Below, one piece after another: positions 1-8,843 of a stretch of 20,613 nt of DNA. Source of the DNA: an uncultured Methylophilus sp. (GTDB lineage Bacteria; Pseudomonadota; Gammaproteobacteria; Burkholderiales; Methylophilaceae); the NCBI GenBank assembly GCA_936943315.1, contig CAKZJM010000185.1:1-20613 (forward strand), given 5' to 3'. Position 1 is the stretch's first letter, and each line of letters begins with the position of its first letter. Below the pieces are notes generated by a model. It was not told the origin of the DNA and made no database searches. It worked only from the letters and a program-made list of their open reading frames with translations. Made by a program: the position numbers and the translations under genes.

Positions 1-1968
1 AATGATCCCGCCTAGTGCTACTGGGACATCTATATTCCGGGAGTACAACATATCCATCAGTTCAGGTATTAACTCATTGTGCGCATTTGCTAATGATGAA
101 ATGGCAATTAAATCAGCTCCGAAACTTTCAGCATAAGAAGCCACTTTTTCTAAGTCAGCAAACAAAGGGACTTGTCTTACCTCAAATCCAGCATCAGAAA
201 GAATCGAGGTGATGACATTCGCTCCACGATCGTGCCCATCCTGGCCGATCTTTGAAATTAACACCCGTGGCTTACGTTTTAAAAGTTGACCTAACTTTGT
301 GACTGCGAGTTTTGTGTTTTCCCACTCAGCATTATTTTTAAGTTCAAGTCCATAAGCGCCCTGCACTAACAAAGGCTGCTGTGTATACCGGGCATCAACG
401 ATCTCCAGGGCTGCAGTACACTCCTCAACAGTCGCTCTTTGTTTGATGGCATTCATCGTAGCTTCTAACAGATTTCCATTGCCAGACATCGCTACACGCG
501 TCAGATTCTTAAGTGCTCGTTTCACGTTCAGAACATTACGCTCACTTTTAATTTTGTTCACTTTGAGGCTTTGTTCTTCTCGCAAGACATCAGAGTCCAC
601 ATTGAGACTCTTTGAGCTTTGAAGGGTGCTATCCGCACCCACAATTTCCTGTTTACCTGAGTCGATGTTGGCTTGTGTTGTTGCAGCGCGCGTTTGTATT
701 AAGTGTTGCACCCATTGCTCTTTCAACGCCTGCAACATCCCTCCTTTGGTTTGAATGTCACTCATGATCATATTGACTTCAGACATCACGTCAGAAGTCA
801 TTTTCTCCATCATGTAAGAGCCTGCCCATGGATCAATGACCTCACAGATTCCTGTCTCCTGCTGAAGTATCCTCTGCGTATCTCTAGAAACTTTGGATGA
901 CTCTTCAGTTGGAAGCGAGTAAGCCTCGTCATAAGAATTAGTATGTAATGACTGGGTGCCTCCAAATGCAGCAGCCATGGCTTGTGCCGTGGTTCTGACG
1001 ATGTTATTAAGCGGGTCTGCTGCAACAAGCGACCACCCTGAAGTTTGACAGTGCATCCTGAGCGCCAACGCTTTTTTACTTGTCACCCCGAGTGCGCTTA
1101 ACATGGTTGACCAGAGGACACGAGCCGCTCTGAGCTTGGCGATTTCCAAGTAGAAATTTGAGCCGACACAGAAGAAGAATGTCAGTTGCTCACAAAATCG
1201 GTTTAGATCCCATCCCTGACGCATGGCATAGTCAATATAGGTCTTGGCATTGGACAACGTCAGCGCCAATTCTAGAATCGGATCCGCTCCAGCCTCTTGA
1301 AAGTGATAACCGGAAATCGACATAGAATTAAACTTAGGGAGATGTATGGCATTGTATTCAACGATGTCACCCGCGACCCTTAACGAAAACTCAGGTGAAA
1401 ATATATAAGTGTTTCTCACCATAAACTCTTTAAGGATGTCATTCTGAATCGTGCCACTTAACACGGATTGATGAAAGTCCAGCTCTTCGGCTGCGACAAT
1501 AAATGAGGCCATGATTGGCAGCACCGCCCCATTCATGGTCATCGAAATGGAAATCTCGTTTAAGGGGATGCCGTTAAGAAGCTGCTTCATATCCTCGACA
1601 GTATCAATCGCAACCCCGGCTTTCCCTACGTCGCCTTTTGCGTGATCACTATCTGAATCCCATCCTCGATGCGTGGGAAGATCAAAAGCGATAGACAGCC
1701 CTTTGGCGCCCTTACTAATGGCATCCAGAAAGAGCTGGTTAGTTGTGGCCGCATTACCAAACCCAGCATACTGCCGAATCGTCCATGGCCGTTGCGTATA
1801 CATCGTGGCATAAGGGCCGCGCAGAAAGGGGGCTTCTCCAGGTAATGACTCTAGATGCGCGATTCCATTGAGATCTTCAGCGGTATACAGTGATTTAGCT
1901 TTGAATCGTCTTATATCCTCAAGCGCATGGGTTTCTGAGGAGTCATTAAGGCCTTGGAGCTTGATCAT
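1..1968 (-). CDS. methylmalonyl-CoA mutase, large/catalytic chain (partial, C-terminus beyond window)
   Basis: Coenzyme-B12-dependent mutase interconverting succinyl-CoA and methylmalonyl-CoA. The frame is open from the ATG at 1968 to base 1 (656 codons); the last 40-60 residues lie outside the window. The N-terminal half carries RGPYATMYTQRPWTIRQYAG, the family's substrate-channel signature. The Tyr in RQYAG and the Arg in EFMVRNTYI are the residues typical of methylmalonyl-CoA mutases rather than isobutyryl- or hydroxyisobutyryl-CoA mutases. SISGYHFQEAGA holds the active-site Tyr-His pair. The C-terminal B12-binding domain has the base-off cobalamin motif DGHDRG near bases 216-240. The start overlaps the end of the preceding gene by 23 nt and has an AAAGG-type ribosome site. 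The N-terminus is some 30 residues shorter than E. coli Sbm. It is the last visible gene of the nit operon; a chaperone (MeaB) or epimerase may follow outside. Family assignment is secure; the role here is inferred. Confidence 0.93.
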   Translation of the reverse strand, partial: MIKLQGLNDSSETHALEDIRRFKAKSLYTAEDLNGIAHLESLPGEAPFLRGPYATMYTQRPWTIRQYAGFGNAATTNQLFLDAISKGAKGLSIAFDLPTHRGWDSDSDHAKGDVGKAGVAIDTVEDMKQLLNGIPLNEISISMTMNGAVLPIMASFIVAAEELDFHQSVLSGTIQNDILKEFMVRNTYIFSPEFSLRVAGDIVEYNAIHLPKFNSMSISGYHFQEAGADPILELALTLSNAKTYIDYAMRQGWDLNRFCEQLTFFFCVGSNFYLEIAKLRAARVLWSTMLSALGVTSKKALALRMHCQTSGWSLVAADPLNNIVRTTAQAMAAAFGGTQSLHTNSYDEAYSLPTEESSKVSRDTQRILQQETGICEVIDPWAGSYMMEKMTSDVMSEVNMIMSDIQTKGGMLQALKEQWVQHLIQTRAATTQANIDSGKQEIVGADSTLQSSKSLNVDSDVLREEQSLKVNKIKSERNVLNVKRALKNLTRVAMSGNGNLLEATMNAIKQRATVEECTAALEIVDARYTQQPLLVQGAYGLELKNNAEWENTKLAVTKLGQLLKRKPRVLISKIGQDGHDRGANVITSILSDAGFEVRQVPLFADLEKVASYAESFGADLIAISSLANAHNELIPELMDMLYSRNIDVPVALGGII

Positions 1969-2794
1969 CTTTTGCCTTTCTTTTTACCGTAAATACGTCT
2001 GCAATTTTTACATTTTGGCTGTTAAACACTTCGCACCAATGTCTCAGCTCGTCACCTGTACTCACAGCAGATCCTAAAGTGATAGTGAGCGTGTCCCCTA
2101 AATTAATATTCCCATAGAAATAAAGCTCACGCGTATCCAGGCACCAGAGATGTTCATCCTTAAACCACGCCCATTCCGCTTTATCAACGTAATTTTGAAA
2201 GTTGGCAAAATATAGGAAATTCGCCCCATTAAAATCAGAATAAGGACATGGACAATAAGTGACTGAAGACCTTGCCATTGCACAAAACCTGTTAATGCCT
2301 AAGTGCTCTACCCATTGACCGGTTCTTGCAGCCTTTCCAAATGCAATCCATGTATCCAACTGCTCTCTATCGCCGTTGAACTCAACCGGTTCATTGCTTA
2401 AGTTGGCTCTGGTGACAGACTGGTTATTCCCCTTCTCTCGCCGATAAACAAAGGTTGAAAGCATGGTGACCTGAGCACAAGTGAAACTTCTGGATGTGAT
2501 CGTATGTAGGCCGAAATACCTCGCAGGCCCTACTCTAGAGACCTCCGAATGAATTTCAAAAGATTGATTCTCCTGGATGCTAGAAAGTGATGCCGATGTG
2601 ATCTTAACGGCAGTGAAGGCCGCGTAGGCCTTATTTCCCGACTGGTCATAAAAGTCTGGTAACACTTGATTATTCAAGTCTGCCAGGCCTAGCCAATGTC
2701 GATGCCCGCACTCTTTTAGCAGCCAGTTTTCAGAAAGCCCCAAATATGAAAGTTGAGGCATTCCGGCAATGTAAAATTCTTCTTGCACACTCAT
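1946..2794 (-). CDS. Pnap_2097 / LnmK-like double-hotdog protein (putative acyltransferase/decarboxylase)
   Basis: A 282-residue protein that I assign to the Pnap_2097 family, relatives of LnmK. LnmK, from leinamycin biosynthesis, is a double-hotdog enzyme that takes methylmalonyl-CoA, decarboxylates it and loads propionyl onto an acyl carrier protein. The N-terminal stretch MPQLSYLGLSENWLLKECGH followed by RHWLGLADL matches what I recall of the family start. Two hotdog-like halves are plausible (about residues 10-140 and 150-275), with a YFYGNINLGDTLTITL strand late in the second. No signal peptide or membrane segment is seen. It starts 3 nt after the nitH stop and overlaps the start of the mutase gene that would make its likely substrate. 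No acyl carrier protein is visible, so the acceptor is unknown. The assignment comes from remembered family patterns; the catalytic activity is inferred. Confidence 0.7.
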   Translation of the reverse strand: MSVQEEFYIAGMPQLSYLGLSENWLLKECGHRHWLGLADLNNQVLPDFYDQSGNKAYAAFTAVKITSASLSSIQENQSFEIHSEVSRVGPARYFGLHTITSRSFTCAQVTMLSTFVYRREKGNNQSVTRANLSNEPVEFNGDREQLDTWIAFGKAARTGQWVEHLGINRFCAMARSSVTYCPCPYSDFNGANFLYFANFQNYVDKAEWAWFKDEHLWCLDTRELYFYGNINLGDTLTITLGSAVSTGDELRHWCEVFNSQNVKIADVFTVKRKAKDDQAPRP

Positions 2795-2797
2795 ACA

Positions 2798-4087
2798 CTA
2801 TGCAGCAATTTGGTTAGTGGCTATCACTGACTTTGTTGAGGCTATCATTTCAGAAATGTACTTTGCATCACGATCAATGCCTGAGAAGCGACCTGAGCCC
2901 CACGTGTATAACCATGGCAACCCCAGGAAGTAGAGCCCTGTTTGTGAAGTCACACCACGGCTATGCGCTGGATAGCCACGACCATTAAAAATTGGTGGCT
3001 CAATCCAGCTAAAGTCAGGTCTAAAACCGATACACCATACAATGCTGGTAATCCCTGCCGCGATCAAATCCAATTCCAGGTTTTCTGTCTCTGGCTTCCA
3101 GACTGGCTCATAAGTGGATGAAGGTGGTGCCTCAATATTATTTTCAGCAATATATTTATCAATTGATAAATTAATCCGGTTATATACTGCATCTGCCTGA
3201 TCCAACATTTCAGCCAGATTGCCGCTGAATTGCAGTTTTCCATCCTTTAAATCGTTCAAATAGCCGAATAGCGCCATGCCTTCGCTGGCAAATTTCCGTA
3301 AGTCAATATCTCTTCCACCATCCCGGCCAGTGACGTAATGGTTGGTATTGTCTCGAACGCCTTCTCGTAATGGGTGTTGATCTACTGGCAAATCGTAGTA
3401 GTTCATGTCTGCCAACCAATCCACAACGTCTCTCCCACGGTAAAAACGTGCACATCTAGGTGCGTCACCGACTGCCAAAAAGACTTTTTTACCTGCTAAG
3501 TGTAAATCCTCAGCGATCTGAGCGCCTGACTGGCCAGAACCAACGACCAACACATTCCCTTCGGGCAAAGCGGCTGGGTTGCGATATTGTTCGGAATGAA
3601 TTTGCTTGATCGAGGCAGGAATTCTTTCAGCCATCCGCGGGATAATCGGGATGTGGTATCCACCAGAGGCCACCACTACCTGATCTGCAGAATATTCGCC
3701 AGAAGATGTACTGACACTAAACCCGCCTTGCGGACGTGCTTTCACCTGCCGAACCTCTACCCCTTCTTTGATGGGAGGATTCACATGTTTGATGAATCCA
3801 TCCAGGAACTCGATAATTTGCGCTTTCACCATGAATCCATGTGGGTCATCACCACGATAAGGGTAACCAGGCAAGTTACATTGCCAGTTGGGGGTCACCA
3901 GGCAGAAAGTGTCCCATCGTTGCGTCCGCCAAGCGTGGGCAGCCGAGTGTTTTTCAATCACCAAATGATCAGTGTCAGACTGCTGCAAGTAATAACTTAA
4001 GGACAAACCAGCCTGGCCTCCCCCAACGATAATCACTGAGAAGTGTGATTTGGTCGCGCTTGAGATTGCCTGTTGAGAAGTATTCAT
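2798..4087 (-). CDS. nitH: Nit1C flavin-dependent oxidoreductase NitH (MSMEG_0569 family)
   Basis: A 429-residue flavoprotein related to flavin monooxygenases. Residues 17-31 form an FAD-binding Rossmann motif (VIIVGGGQAGLSLS). A second nucleotide-binding motif, VLVVGSGQSGAQIAEDL, at about residues 179-195 would bind NAD(P)H. The C-terminal GLPWLYTWGSGRFSGIDRDA is the typical flavoprotein end that closes over FAD. The family is the last member of the conserved Nit1C cluster. Its substrate is not known, but oxygenation or N-oxidation of the pathway intermediate is the natural guess. It begins 39 nt after nitG, the longest gap inside the operon, and ends 3 nt before the LnmK-like gene. ATG start at 4087. 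Family identity is well supported; the reaction is not. Confidence 0.9.
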   Translation of the reverse strand: MNTSQQAISSATKSHFSVIIVGGGQAGLSLSYYLQQSDTDHLVIEKHSAAHAWRTQRWDTFCLVTPNWQCNLPGYPYRGDDPHGFMVKAQIIEFLDGFIKHVNPPIKEGVEVRQVKARPQGGFSVSTSSGEYSADQVVVASGGYHIPIIPRMAERIPASIKQIHSEQYRNPAALPEGNVLVVGSGQSGAQIAEDLHLAGKKVFLAVGDAPRCARFYRGRDVVDWLADMNYYDLPVDQHPLREGVRDNTNHYVTGRDGGRDIDLRKFASEGMALFGYLNDLKDGKLQFSGNLAEMLDQADAVYNRINLSIDKYIAENNIEAPPSSTYEPVWKPETENLELDLIAAGITSIVWCIGFRPDFSWIEPPIFNGRGYPAHSRGVTSQTGLYFLGLPWLYTWGSGRFSGIDRDAKYISEMIASTKSVIATNQIAA

Positions 4088-4126
4088 CTTTGTTTCCTGA
4101 CTTGAAAAGTTGAGTGTGAGTAGTGC

Positions 4127-4423
4127 TTAAAGATCGTTTTCAGTGATTCTTCTGATAAGCACTTTGGACCCTTGCGGGAAATTCCCATGAGCAATCCTTT
4201 CCTCAATTGTTTTCAACTGATCTGCTGCAGCTGAGCAGCCATATCCATATTTAGCTCGAACGCGCTCTGAGGCCGCATTCAAGCCAGCACGCGCTTTCTC
4301 TAAAAACTCATTTACGTCATAGGACTCTCCTTCAACGAAGTATTCCTTGATGACTGTGGACGGTGAGTAGCACTGTGAACGGGTTTCATCAGGCCACGTG
4401 ACATTAAAATAAACACTAGGCAT
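4127..4423 (-). CDS. nitG: Nit1C small protein NitG (MSMEG_0570 family)
   Basis: A 98-residue soluble protein with no signal peptide or membrane segment. It opens with MPSVYFNVTWPDE, continues with CYSPSTVIKEYF, and has a central acidic/helical stretch followed by RVRAKYGYGCSAAADQL. It matches the short MSMEG_0570 'nitrogen starvation response' family, found essentially only in Nit1C clusters. Molecular function is unknown. The YGYGCSAAADQL segment contains a cysteine in a conserved-looking setting that could matter for function, though this is only an impression. Its start overlaps the end of nitF by 8 nt, so translation is probably coupled. Confidence 0.85.
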   Translation of the reverse strand: MPSVYFNVTWPDETRSQCYSPSTVIKEYFVEGESYDVNEFLEKARAGLNAASERVRAKYGYGCSAAADQLKTIEERIAHGNFPQGSKVLIRRITENDL

Positions 4424-5429
4424 TACGACTCCTTTGGAGTGATGAATCGACGACTGCTGCCGTTGAGGTGGTGGGTAGAATGAAGTGATGGGTATTCAGA
4501 TCCCATATCACCTCAGTTGCGCCCTGATACTCCAGGGTCACTTTTTTTGTATCGTTAACAACGCCAATCTCCTGACAGGCAATAAATCGATTTTTAAATT
4601 TTGAAATGACGGCCTGGCCATGTTCTGGCCTGACGGAAAGTACAAAACCATAACTGGGAAATGCGGCTAACCATCTTAAAATGGGGACCTCTGGTGGAAT
4701 GGGAAGCTTATTCAGATCAATATTCGCCCCTACGCCTGAGCATTCCAGCAACATGATGGAAGTGCCGATGATGCCTGCCATACTGATATCTTTAGCGGCA
4801 TCGCACAGTTCCTCTTCAGCAAGCAGCGGTAAAATTTCCAAATCTTTCCTCAACCGCTCAGGAGAGGCTTTAGAAGAGGCATTCCAATAAGGATAGTCAT
4901 TTTCAAACTTGCCTCTCATATCAATTGCCATCAGCAACTTGTCGCCAGGTCTGGCATTAAAGCTAGATAAAAGCTTGTTTGCTCTGCCAAGTATCGATAC
5001 CGCTAATTGCCCCTGATTTGAGCGGACATTTGAATGACCGCCCACAATGGGGACACCATAGACTTTTGAGGCTTGCGCCATCCCCTCAACGATCTTTTCA
5101 GCGTTGATTAACCCTTCACTCCAGAGTGCGTTTACAACAGCAATCGGTCGTCCACCCATTGCATAAATATCACTGATATTGACCATCACTCCGCTGTAGC
5201 CAGCAAACCATGGCATTTCACGCACAAACTCGCTAACCAGACCTTCAATCGCGAATAGCAAATACCCGTCACCCTCTGGAATGGCAGCACAATCATCCCC
5301 GATCAACACGCCGTTTCCGGCATTGACTGGCATGACCTTATTCAAAGCCCCCAGCACATCAGAGATATCGTGTTTATGTTGGAAAAAACGACTCGATCTG
5401 AGCACTTTTGCGATTTCACTCAACACCAT
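4416..5429 (-). CDS. nitF: Nit1C AIR-synthase-like ATP-dependent enzyme NitF (Sll0787 family)
   Basis: A 337-residue member of the PurM/ThiL/HypE/SelD superfamily, whose enzymes use ATP to activate an amide or acid oxygen as an acyl or imidoyl phosphate, or to phosphorylate a substrate. The diagnostic GVLIGDDCAAI lies near residues 40-50, followed by an AMGGRPIAVVNALWSEGL helix and a glycine-rich VPIVGGHSNVRSNQG segment, which in relatives line the nucleotide site. The late segment DISMAGIIGTSIMLLECSG fits the second superfamily domain. It starts 2 nt after nitE with an AAGGGG ribosome site and overlaps nitG by 8 nt. In Nit1C clusters the specific substrate is unknown. Confidence 0.88.
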   Translation of the reverse strand: MVLSEIAKVLRSSRFFQHKHDISDVLGALNKVMPVNAGNGVLIGDDCAAIPEGDGYLLFAIEGLVSEFVREMPWFAGYSGVMVNISDIYAMGGRPIAVVNALWSEGLINAEKIVEGMAQASKVYGVPIVGGHSNVRSNQGQLAVSILGRANKLLSSFNARPGDKLLMAIDMRGKFENDYPYWNASSKASPERLRKDLEILPLLAEEELCDAAKDISMAGIIGTSIMLLECSGVGANIDLNKLPIPPEVPILRWLAAFPSYGFVLSVRPEHGQAVISKFKNRFIACQEIGVVNDTKKVTLEYQGATEVIWDLNTHHFILPTTSTAAVVDSSLQRSRNA

Positions 5430-5431
5430 GC

Positions 5432-6010
5432 TTAGCCCCTTGTTTGAATCACAAACCCGTTGAGTGGGGTTTGAAAGGGGGGATATTTTTCCAGTCTTGC
5501 CTGCATTAAATGGTGTGATCTATTTAGCAATGTTTCTTGCTGTAGCACGTCCCAGTAAAGCCGTCTAAACAATGGCACATTCTGGCTTTGTACATGGGCT
5601 AAAAAGGTGTGGCATCCGACCCAGTGAGCACTACTTACAGCAAGCTTGATCAAGGAGGCGCCTAATTTTCCCTGTGATCGATAGTCTTTATGTACGGCCA
5701 ATCTGGAGCCATACCAAACACCTGTCTCTTCCTGATGAATACGTACAGTCCCTACCACAGTATCTGGATGGCCAGCTTCACATGAGATAGCCACAATCAG
5801 TTGCGCTTTATCATCAATGTCATCTTTATCATGGCCATCGAAAATGCCTTGCTCTTCGCAAAACACATCTTTGCGTATTTGCATGGCTTGCGCGATTTCC
5901 CAAGGGTGAGTGGCCCATTTCACCAAGTACTCTACCGGTTGGTATTTGGGGAATACGGCAAAGCTTCTGTAATCCAGAGTGGATTCAATTTGCGAGGTCA
6001 TTTCAAGCAT
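5432..6010 (-). CDS. nitE: Nit1C GNAT N-acyltransferase NitE (MSMEG_0567/Sll0786 family)
   Basis: A GNAT-fold acyltransferase of about 192 residues. The acetyl-CoA pyrophosphate-binding motif is RLAVHKDYRSQGKLGASLIK. An upstream beta-strand motif, IRKDVFCEEQGIF, is typical of this clade. The operon suggests that an acyl-CoA, possibly propionyl-CoA rather than acetyl-CoA, donates to an amine intermediate. I chose the ATG at 6010 because GAGG sits 6 nt before it and it overlaps the nitD stop by 8 nt; the ATG at 6001 is the alternative. In-frame ATGs at 6022 and 6049 lie deeper inside nitD and look less likely. The gene ends 2 nt before nitF. Confidence 0.87.
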   Translation of the reverse strand: MLEMTSQIESTLDYRSFAVFPKYQPVEYLVKWATHPWEIAQAMQIRKDVFCEEQGIFDGHDKDDIDDKAQLIVAISCEAGHPDTVVGTVRIHQEETGVWYGSRLAVHKDYRSQGKLGASLIKLAVSSAHWVGCHTFLAHVQSQNVPLFRRLYWDVLQQETLLNRSHHLMQARLEKYPPFQTPLNGFVIQTRG

Positions 6011-7121
6011 GTTCCACCTCATACGCTGACAATGATGAACAAGCACCACATTTGCCGCAGCCTGCTTTGATTTCAGCTGAGCTCATCTTGGCCTGCTTTA
6101 GCATACCTCCTAAAGGCTCCAGAATTGATCGCATAAACGCTGGCGTTGGCGCTGGATGATCCTCAAGTGGCGTTCCGGTAATAGGGACAAAGGGCACCAC
6201 GAATGGGTATACGCCAATGTCGATCAGTTTTGTTGAAATTTCTAAAATGGCTTCTTTGGTGTCCCCCAGGCCTGCCAAAATATAGGTATTGACCTGACCA
6301 CGACCGAAGATGGATACCGCGACCTTGAACGCCTCAAAGTATTTGTCTAAAGAGACAGTCGCTTTACCAGGCATGATTTTTTCGCGGACCTCCTGGGTGA
6401 CGGCCTCCAGGTGCAACCCGACAGAATCCACACCAACCGCTTTCATGCGCTCAAACCAGGCCATGTCGTCGGGGGGCTCGCATTGCACCTGAATCGGCAA
6501 GTCAACCGCGGCTTTAATCGCTTTTACGCTCTCACAAAGTATTTTGGCGCCACGATCATTGGTTGCTGGCGTCCCGGTAGTCAAAATCATGTGTTTCACA
6601 CCATCCAGTTTTACCGCCGCGCTGGCAACCTCAGCCAACTGCTCAGGTGTTTTAAAGGGGATGGTACGACCAGCCGCCAAGGACTGACCAATCGAGCAAA
6701 ACTTGCAAGATGACTTCTTGCTTTCATACCGCACACAGGTCTGCAACACGGTTGTCGCCAATACATCCGCGCTATGCAGCGTTGCAATGTGTGAATAGGG
6801 AATCCCATCCGCTGTGGCTAAGTCATAAAATTTTGGCGTCTGGGGGAAACTGATTTCAGCAATAGGGATAGCGCCTTTTAAAAGTTTGCTAATCCCATTC
6901 GCATCTGGCGTATCTGCTTTAAACGTTGAATGCCAGGCGGTGTTGGTATGCACTGGCACCATGACAGTGACACCGTCGATAGTGACTGCTTTGTGGTCTG
7001 AGGGACCTGCGCCACCGCGTCTGCTGGCGGCACCGACATTGGGCTGTTCCAATCGTAGCCCGATAGATTGCAGTTCTGTGATTAAGCGCTGCTTACTGTC
7101 CACTGCCAAGCTTGTTGTCAT
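6003..7121 (-). CDS. nitD: Nit1C radical SAM protein NitD (MSMEG_0568 family)
   Basis: A 372-residue radical S-adenosylmethionine enzyme. The cluster-binding cysteines are C129, C139 and C142 in TCVRYESKKSSCKFCSIG, spaced CX9CX2C rather than the usual CX3CX2C. A barrel-like region follows (HMILTTGTPATNDRGAK, then IQVQCEPPDDM). A C-terminal CGKCGAC (C355, C358, C361) could hold an auxiliary iron-sulfur cluster. The N-terminal region contains a GAASRRGGAGPSDHKAVTI stretch characteristic of the family. The start at 7121 is supported by AGAGGAG 7 nt upstream; the frame stays open to 7247 but that extension lies inside nitC. It overlaps nitC by 29 nt. Its reaction within Nit1C is undescribed as far as I know. 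Confidence 0.9.
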   Translation of the reverse strand: MTTSLAVDSKQRLITELQSIGLRLEQPNVGAASRRGGAGPSDHKAVTIDGVTVMVPVHTNTAWHSTFKADTPDANGISKLLKGAIPIAEISFPQTPKFYDLATADGIPYSHIATLHSADVLATTVLQTCVRYESKKSSCKFCSIGQSLAAGRTIPFKTPEQLAEVASAAVKLDGVKHMILTTGTPATNDRGAKILCESVKAIKAAVDLPIQVQCEPPDDMAWFERMKAVGVDSVGLHLEAVTQEVREKIMPGKATVSLDKYFEAFKVAVSIFGRGQVNTYILAGLGDTKEAILEISTKLIDIGVYPFVVPFVPITGTPLEDHPAPTPAFMRSILEPLGGMLKQAKMSSAEIKAGCGKCGACSSLSAYEVEHA

Positions 7122-8103
7122 TGTTAAGCTCCTCTGTGTTTGGTAATTGCATTGATTGAGTGCGATGCGTGTGTAGTGAGAATGCAGGTGTAGCCGGTGC
7201 ATCGTTGATTGCCAAACGCAACAGTTCTGGTCGGGCGTAGTGGCCAACAGAATCCATCATTCTTTTGCGTTTGGTGATCAGTGCCATATCAAGATCAGCA
7301 ATGACCATGCCCTCGCCTTCCCGCAAAGGCTCGGTTAAATGGTTGCCTTCTGGCGAGATGATGGCGGTATTGCACCCCCCTCTTAACGCCTTCTGCATCT
7401 TAGGATCGTCAGTGATAGAGGTGATCTGTTCATCCGTTAACCAGCCGGTAGCGTTGATGACGAAGCAACCGGATTCCAGGGCATGATGACGAATGGTGAC
7501 GTCCATTTGGTCTGCGAATATCTGCCCCACCATGGAGCCCGGAAATTGAGCACAGTGAATTTCTTCATGCTGTGTCATCAGGGCATATCTAGCCAACGGG
7601 TTGTAATGCTCCCAACAAGCCAAAGCGCCGACGCGTCCAACAGCGGTGTCGACGACCTTCAGCCCTGAGGCATCCCCTTGCCCCCAAATCATGCGCTCAT
7701 GGTAGGTCGGTGTGATTTTTCTTCTTTTGAGAAGCATCTCACCGGTCGCATCAAAAATAATCTGGGTGTTATATAAACTGCCGTTGTCACGTTCATTCAC
7801 ACCGAGTACAACCACTATGTTATTCACACGTGCCCGTTCGGCAACGGCTTGAGTAACGGGACCAGGTATCACGACACTTTTTTCATACAGCCGCAAATGT
7901 TCCGCACCAGCTGTTACTGGTGGCGTGATGAAAGAAAAATAGGGGTAATATGGAATAAAGGTTTCAGGGAATACAATGATTTGTACGCCTTTTGCACCAG
8001 CCTCATCAATGACATTACAAACCTTCTTAACGGTTCCATCATGCGATTCAAAATCCGGGGTGATTTGAACTGCCGCCGCTTTAATCATTCGCCTTTCTGA
8101 CAT
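7093..8103 (-). CDS. nitC: Nit1C nitrilase NitC (Sll0784 family)
   Basis: A 336-residue nitrilase of the carbon-nitrogen hydrolase superfamily, hydrolysing a nitrile to the acid plus ammonia in the cytoplasm. The catalytic triad is visible: Glu47 in VFPETFIPYYPY, Lys129 in KRRKITPTYHER and Cys163 in ALACWEHYNPLARYA. The last two match true nitrilases rather than amidases. In Pseudomonas the NitC enzyme of this cluster is needed for growth on cyanide and acts on 2-hydroxynitriles formed from cyanide and keto acids. The start codon at 8103 follows an AGGATAGG ribosome site, 23 nt after nitB. The C-terminus overlaps nitD by 29 nt and has a poorly conserved polar tail (LPNTEELNNDNK). Confidence 0.95.
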   Translation of the reverse strand: MSERRMIKAAAVQITPDFESHDGTVKKVCNVIDEAGAKGVQIIVFPETFIPYYPYFSFITPPVTAGAEHLRLYEKSVVIPGPVTQAVAERARVNNIVVVLGVNERDNGSLYNTQIIFDATGEMLLKRRKITPTYHERMIWGQGDASGLKVVDTAVGRVGALACWEHYNPLARYALMTQHEEIHCAQFPGSMVGQIFADQMDVTIRHHALESGCFVINATGWLTDEQITSITDDPKMQKALRGGCNTAIISPEGNHLTEPLREGEGMVIADLDMALITKRKRMMDSVGHYARPELLRLAINDAPATPAFSLHTHRTQSMQLPNTEELNNDNKLGSGQ

Positions 8104-8126
8104 CGTGATACCTATCCTTTAACTAA

Positions 8127-8609
<483 letters not shown>

Positions 8610-8673
8610 ATTTTTCTCCACTTAAAAAATTAGTCATCAATGAAAAGAACTCATTTCTTCTCAAGTGGTATAC

Positions 8674-8689
8674 AGCAATCTATATGCCA
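8674..8689 (-). promoter_or_regulatory. sigma-54 (-24/-12) promoter for the nit operon
   Basis: Read on the minus strand the sequence is TGGCATATAGATTGCT. Against the consensus TGGCACGNNNNTTGCT it matches every strongly conserved position (TGGCA and TTGCT) with exact GG-to-GC spacing. Transcription would start near 8663, leaving a leader of about 54 nt before the nitB ATG. The Nit1C cluster of Pseudomonas is accompanied by a sigma-54-type activator gene, so this promoter class is expected for the system. Confidence 0.75.
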
Positions 8690-8706
8690 TCAATTAAAAT
8701 AAATAA

Positions 8707-8728
8707 TGCAATCAATATGCAATCAATA
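8707..8728. repeat. perfect tandem 11-bp direct repeat upstream of nitB promoter (candidate operator)
   Basis: TGCAATCAATA occurs twice with no gap (8707-8717 and 8718-8728), immediately upstream of the -24 element of the nit promoter. A near-identical copy is found at 9146-9167 on the regulator side of the same intergenic region. Directly repeated half-sites one helical turn apart are the typical target layout of MocR/GntR-aminotransferase regulators such as GabR and PdxR. Binding by the adjacent MocR is inferred. Confidence 0.6.
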
Positions 8729-8810
8729 CCATATTTAAAAGACTTGATCGGCATTAACTTTTTTTTAATTATTTTGTTTCATCACGCCCCCTGCTCAGCC
8801 AAGGCAGGCC

Positions 8811-8843
8811 ATGCACTAATTTGATTCACCATGCACCATTTTG
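8811..8843 (-). promoter_or_regulatory. NtrC-like enhancer sites (two 13-bp repeats 20 bp apart)
   Basis: ATGCACTAATTTG (8811-8823) and ATGCACCATTTTG (8831-8843) are 11/13 identical and start 20 bp apart, two helical turns. Both contain the NtrC half-site TGCACY. The first continues to GATTCA, giving 10 of 12 matches to TGCACY-N5-GGTGCA; the second has only the left half. A further TGCACT occurs at 8857-8862. They lie about 150-175 bp upstream of the predicted start, the usual distance for NtrC enhancers. Confidence 0.45.

Noticed and set aside
7143..7160. Operator-like ATTGCATTGATTG inside nitC
   Set aside because: It is within coding sequence, has only part of the half-site pattern and lacks the tandem arrangement.
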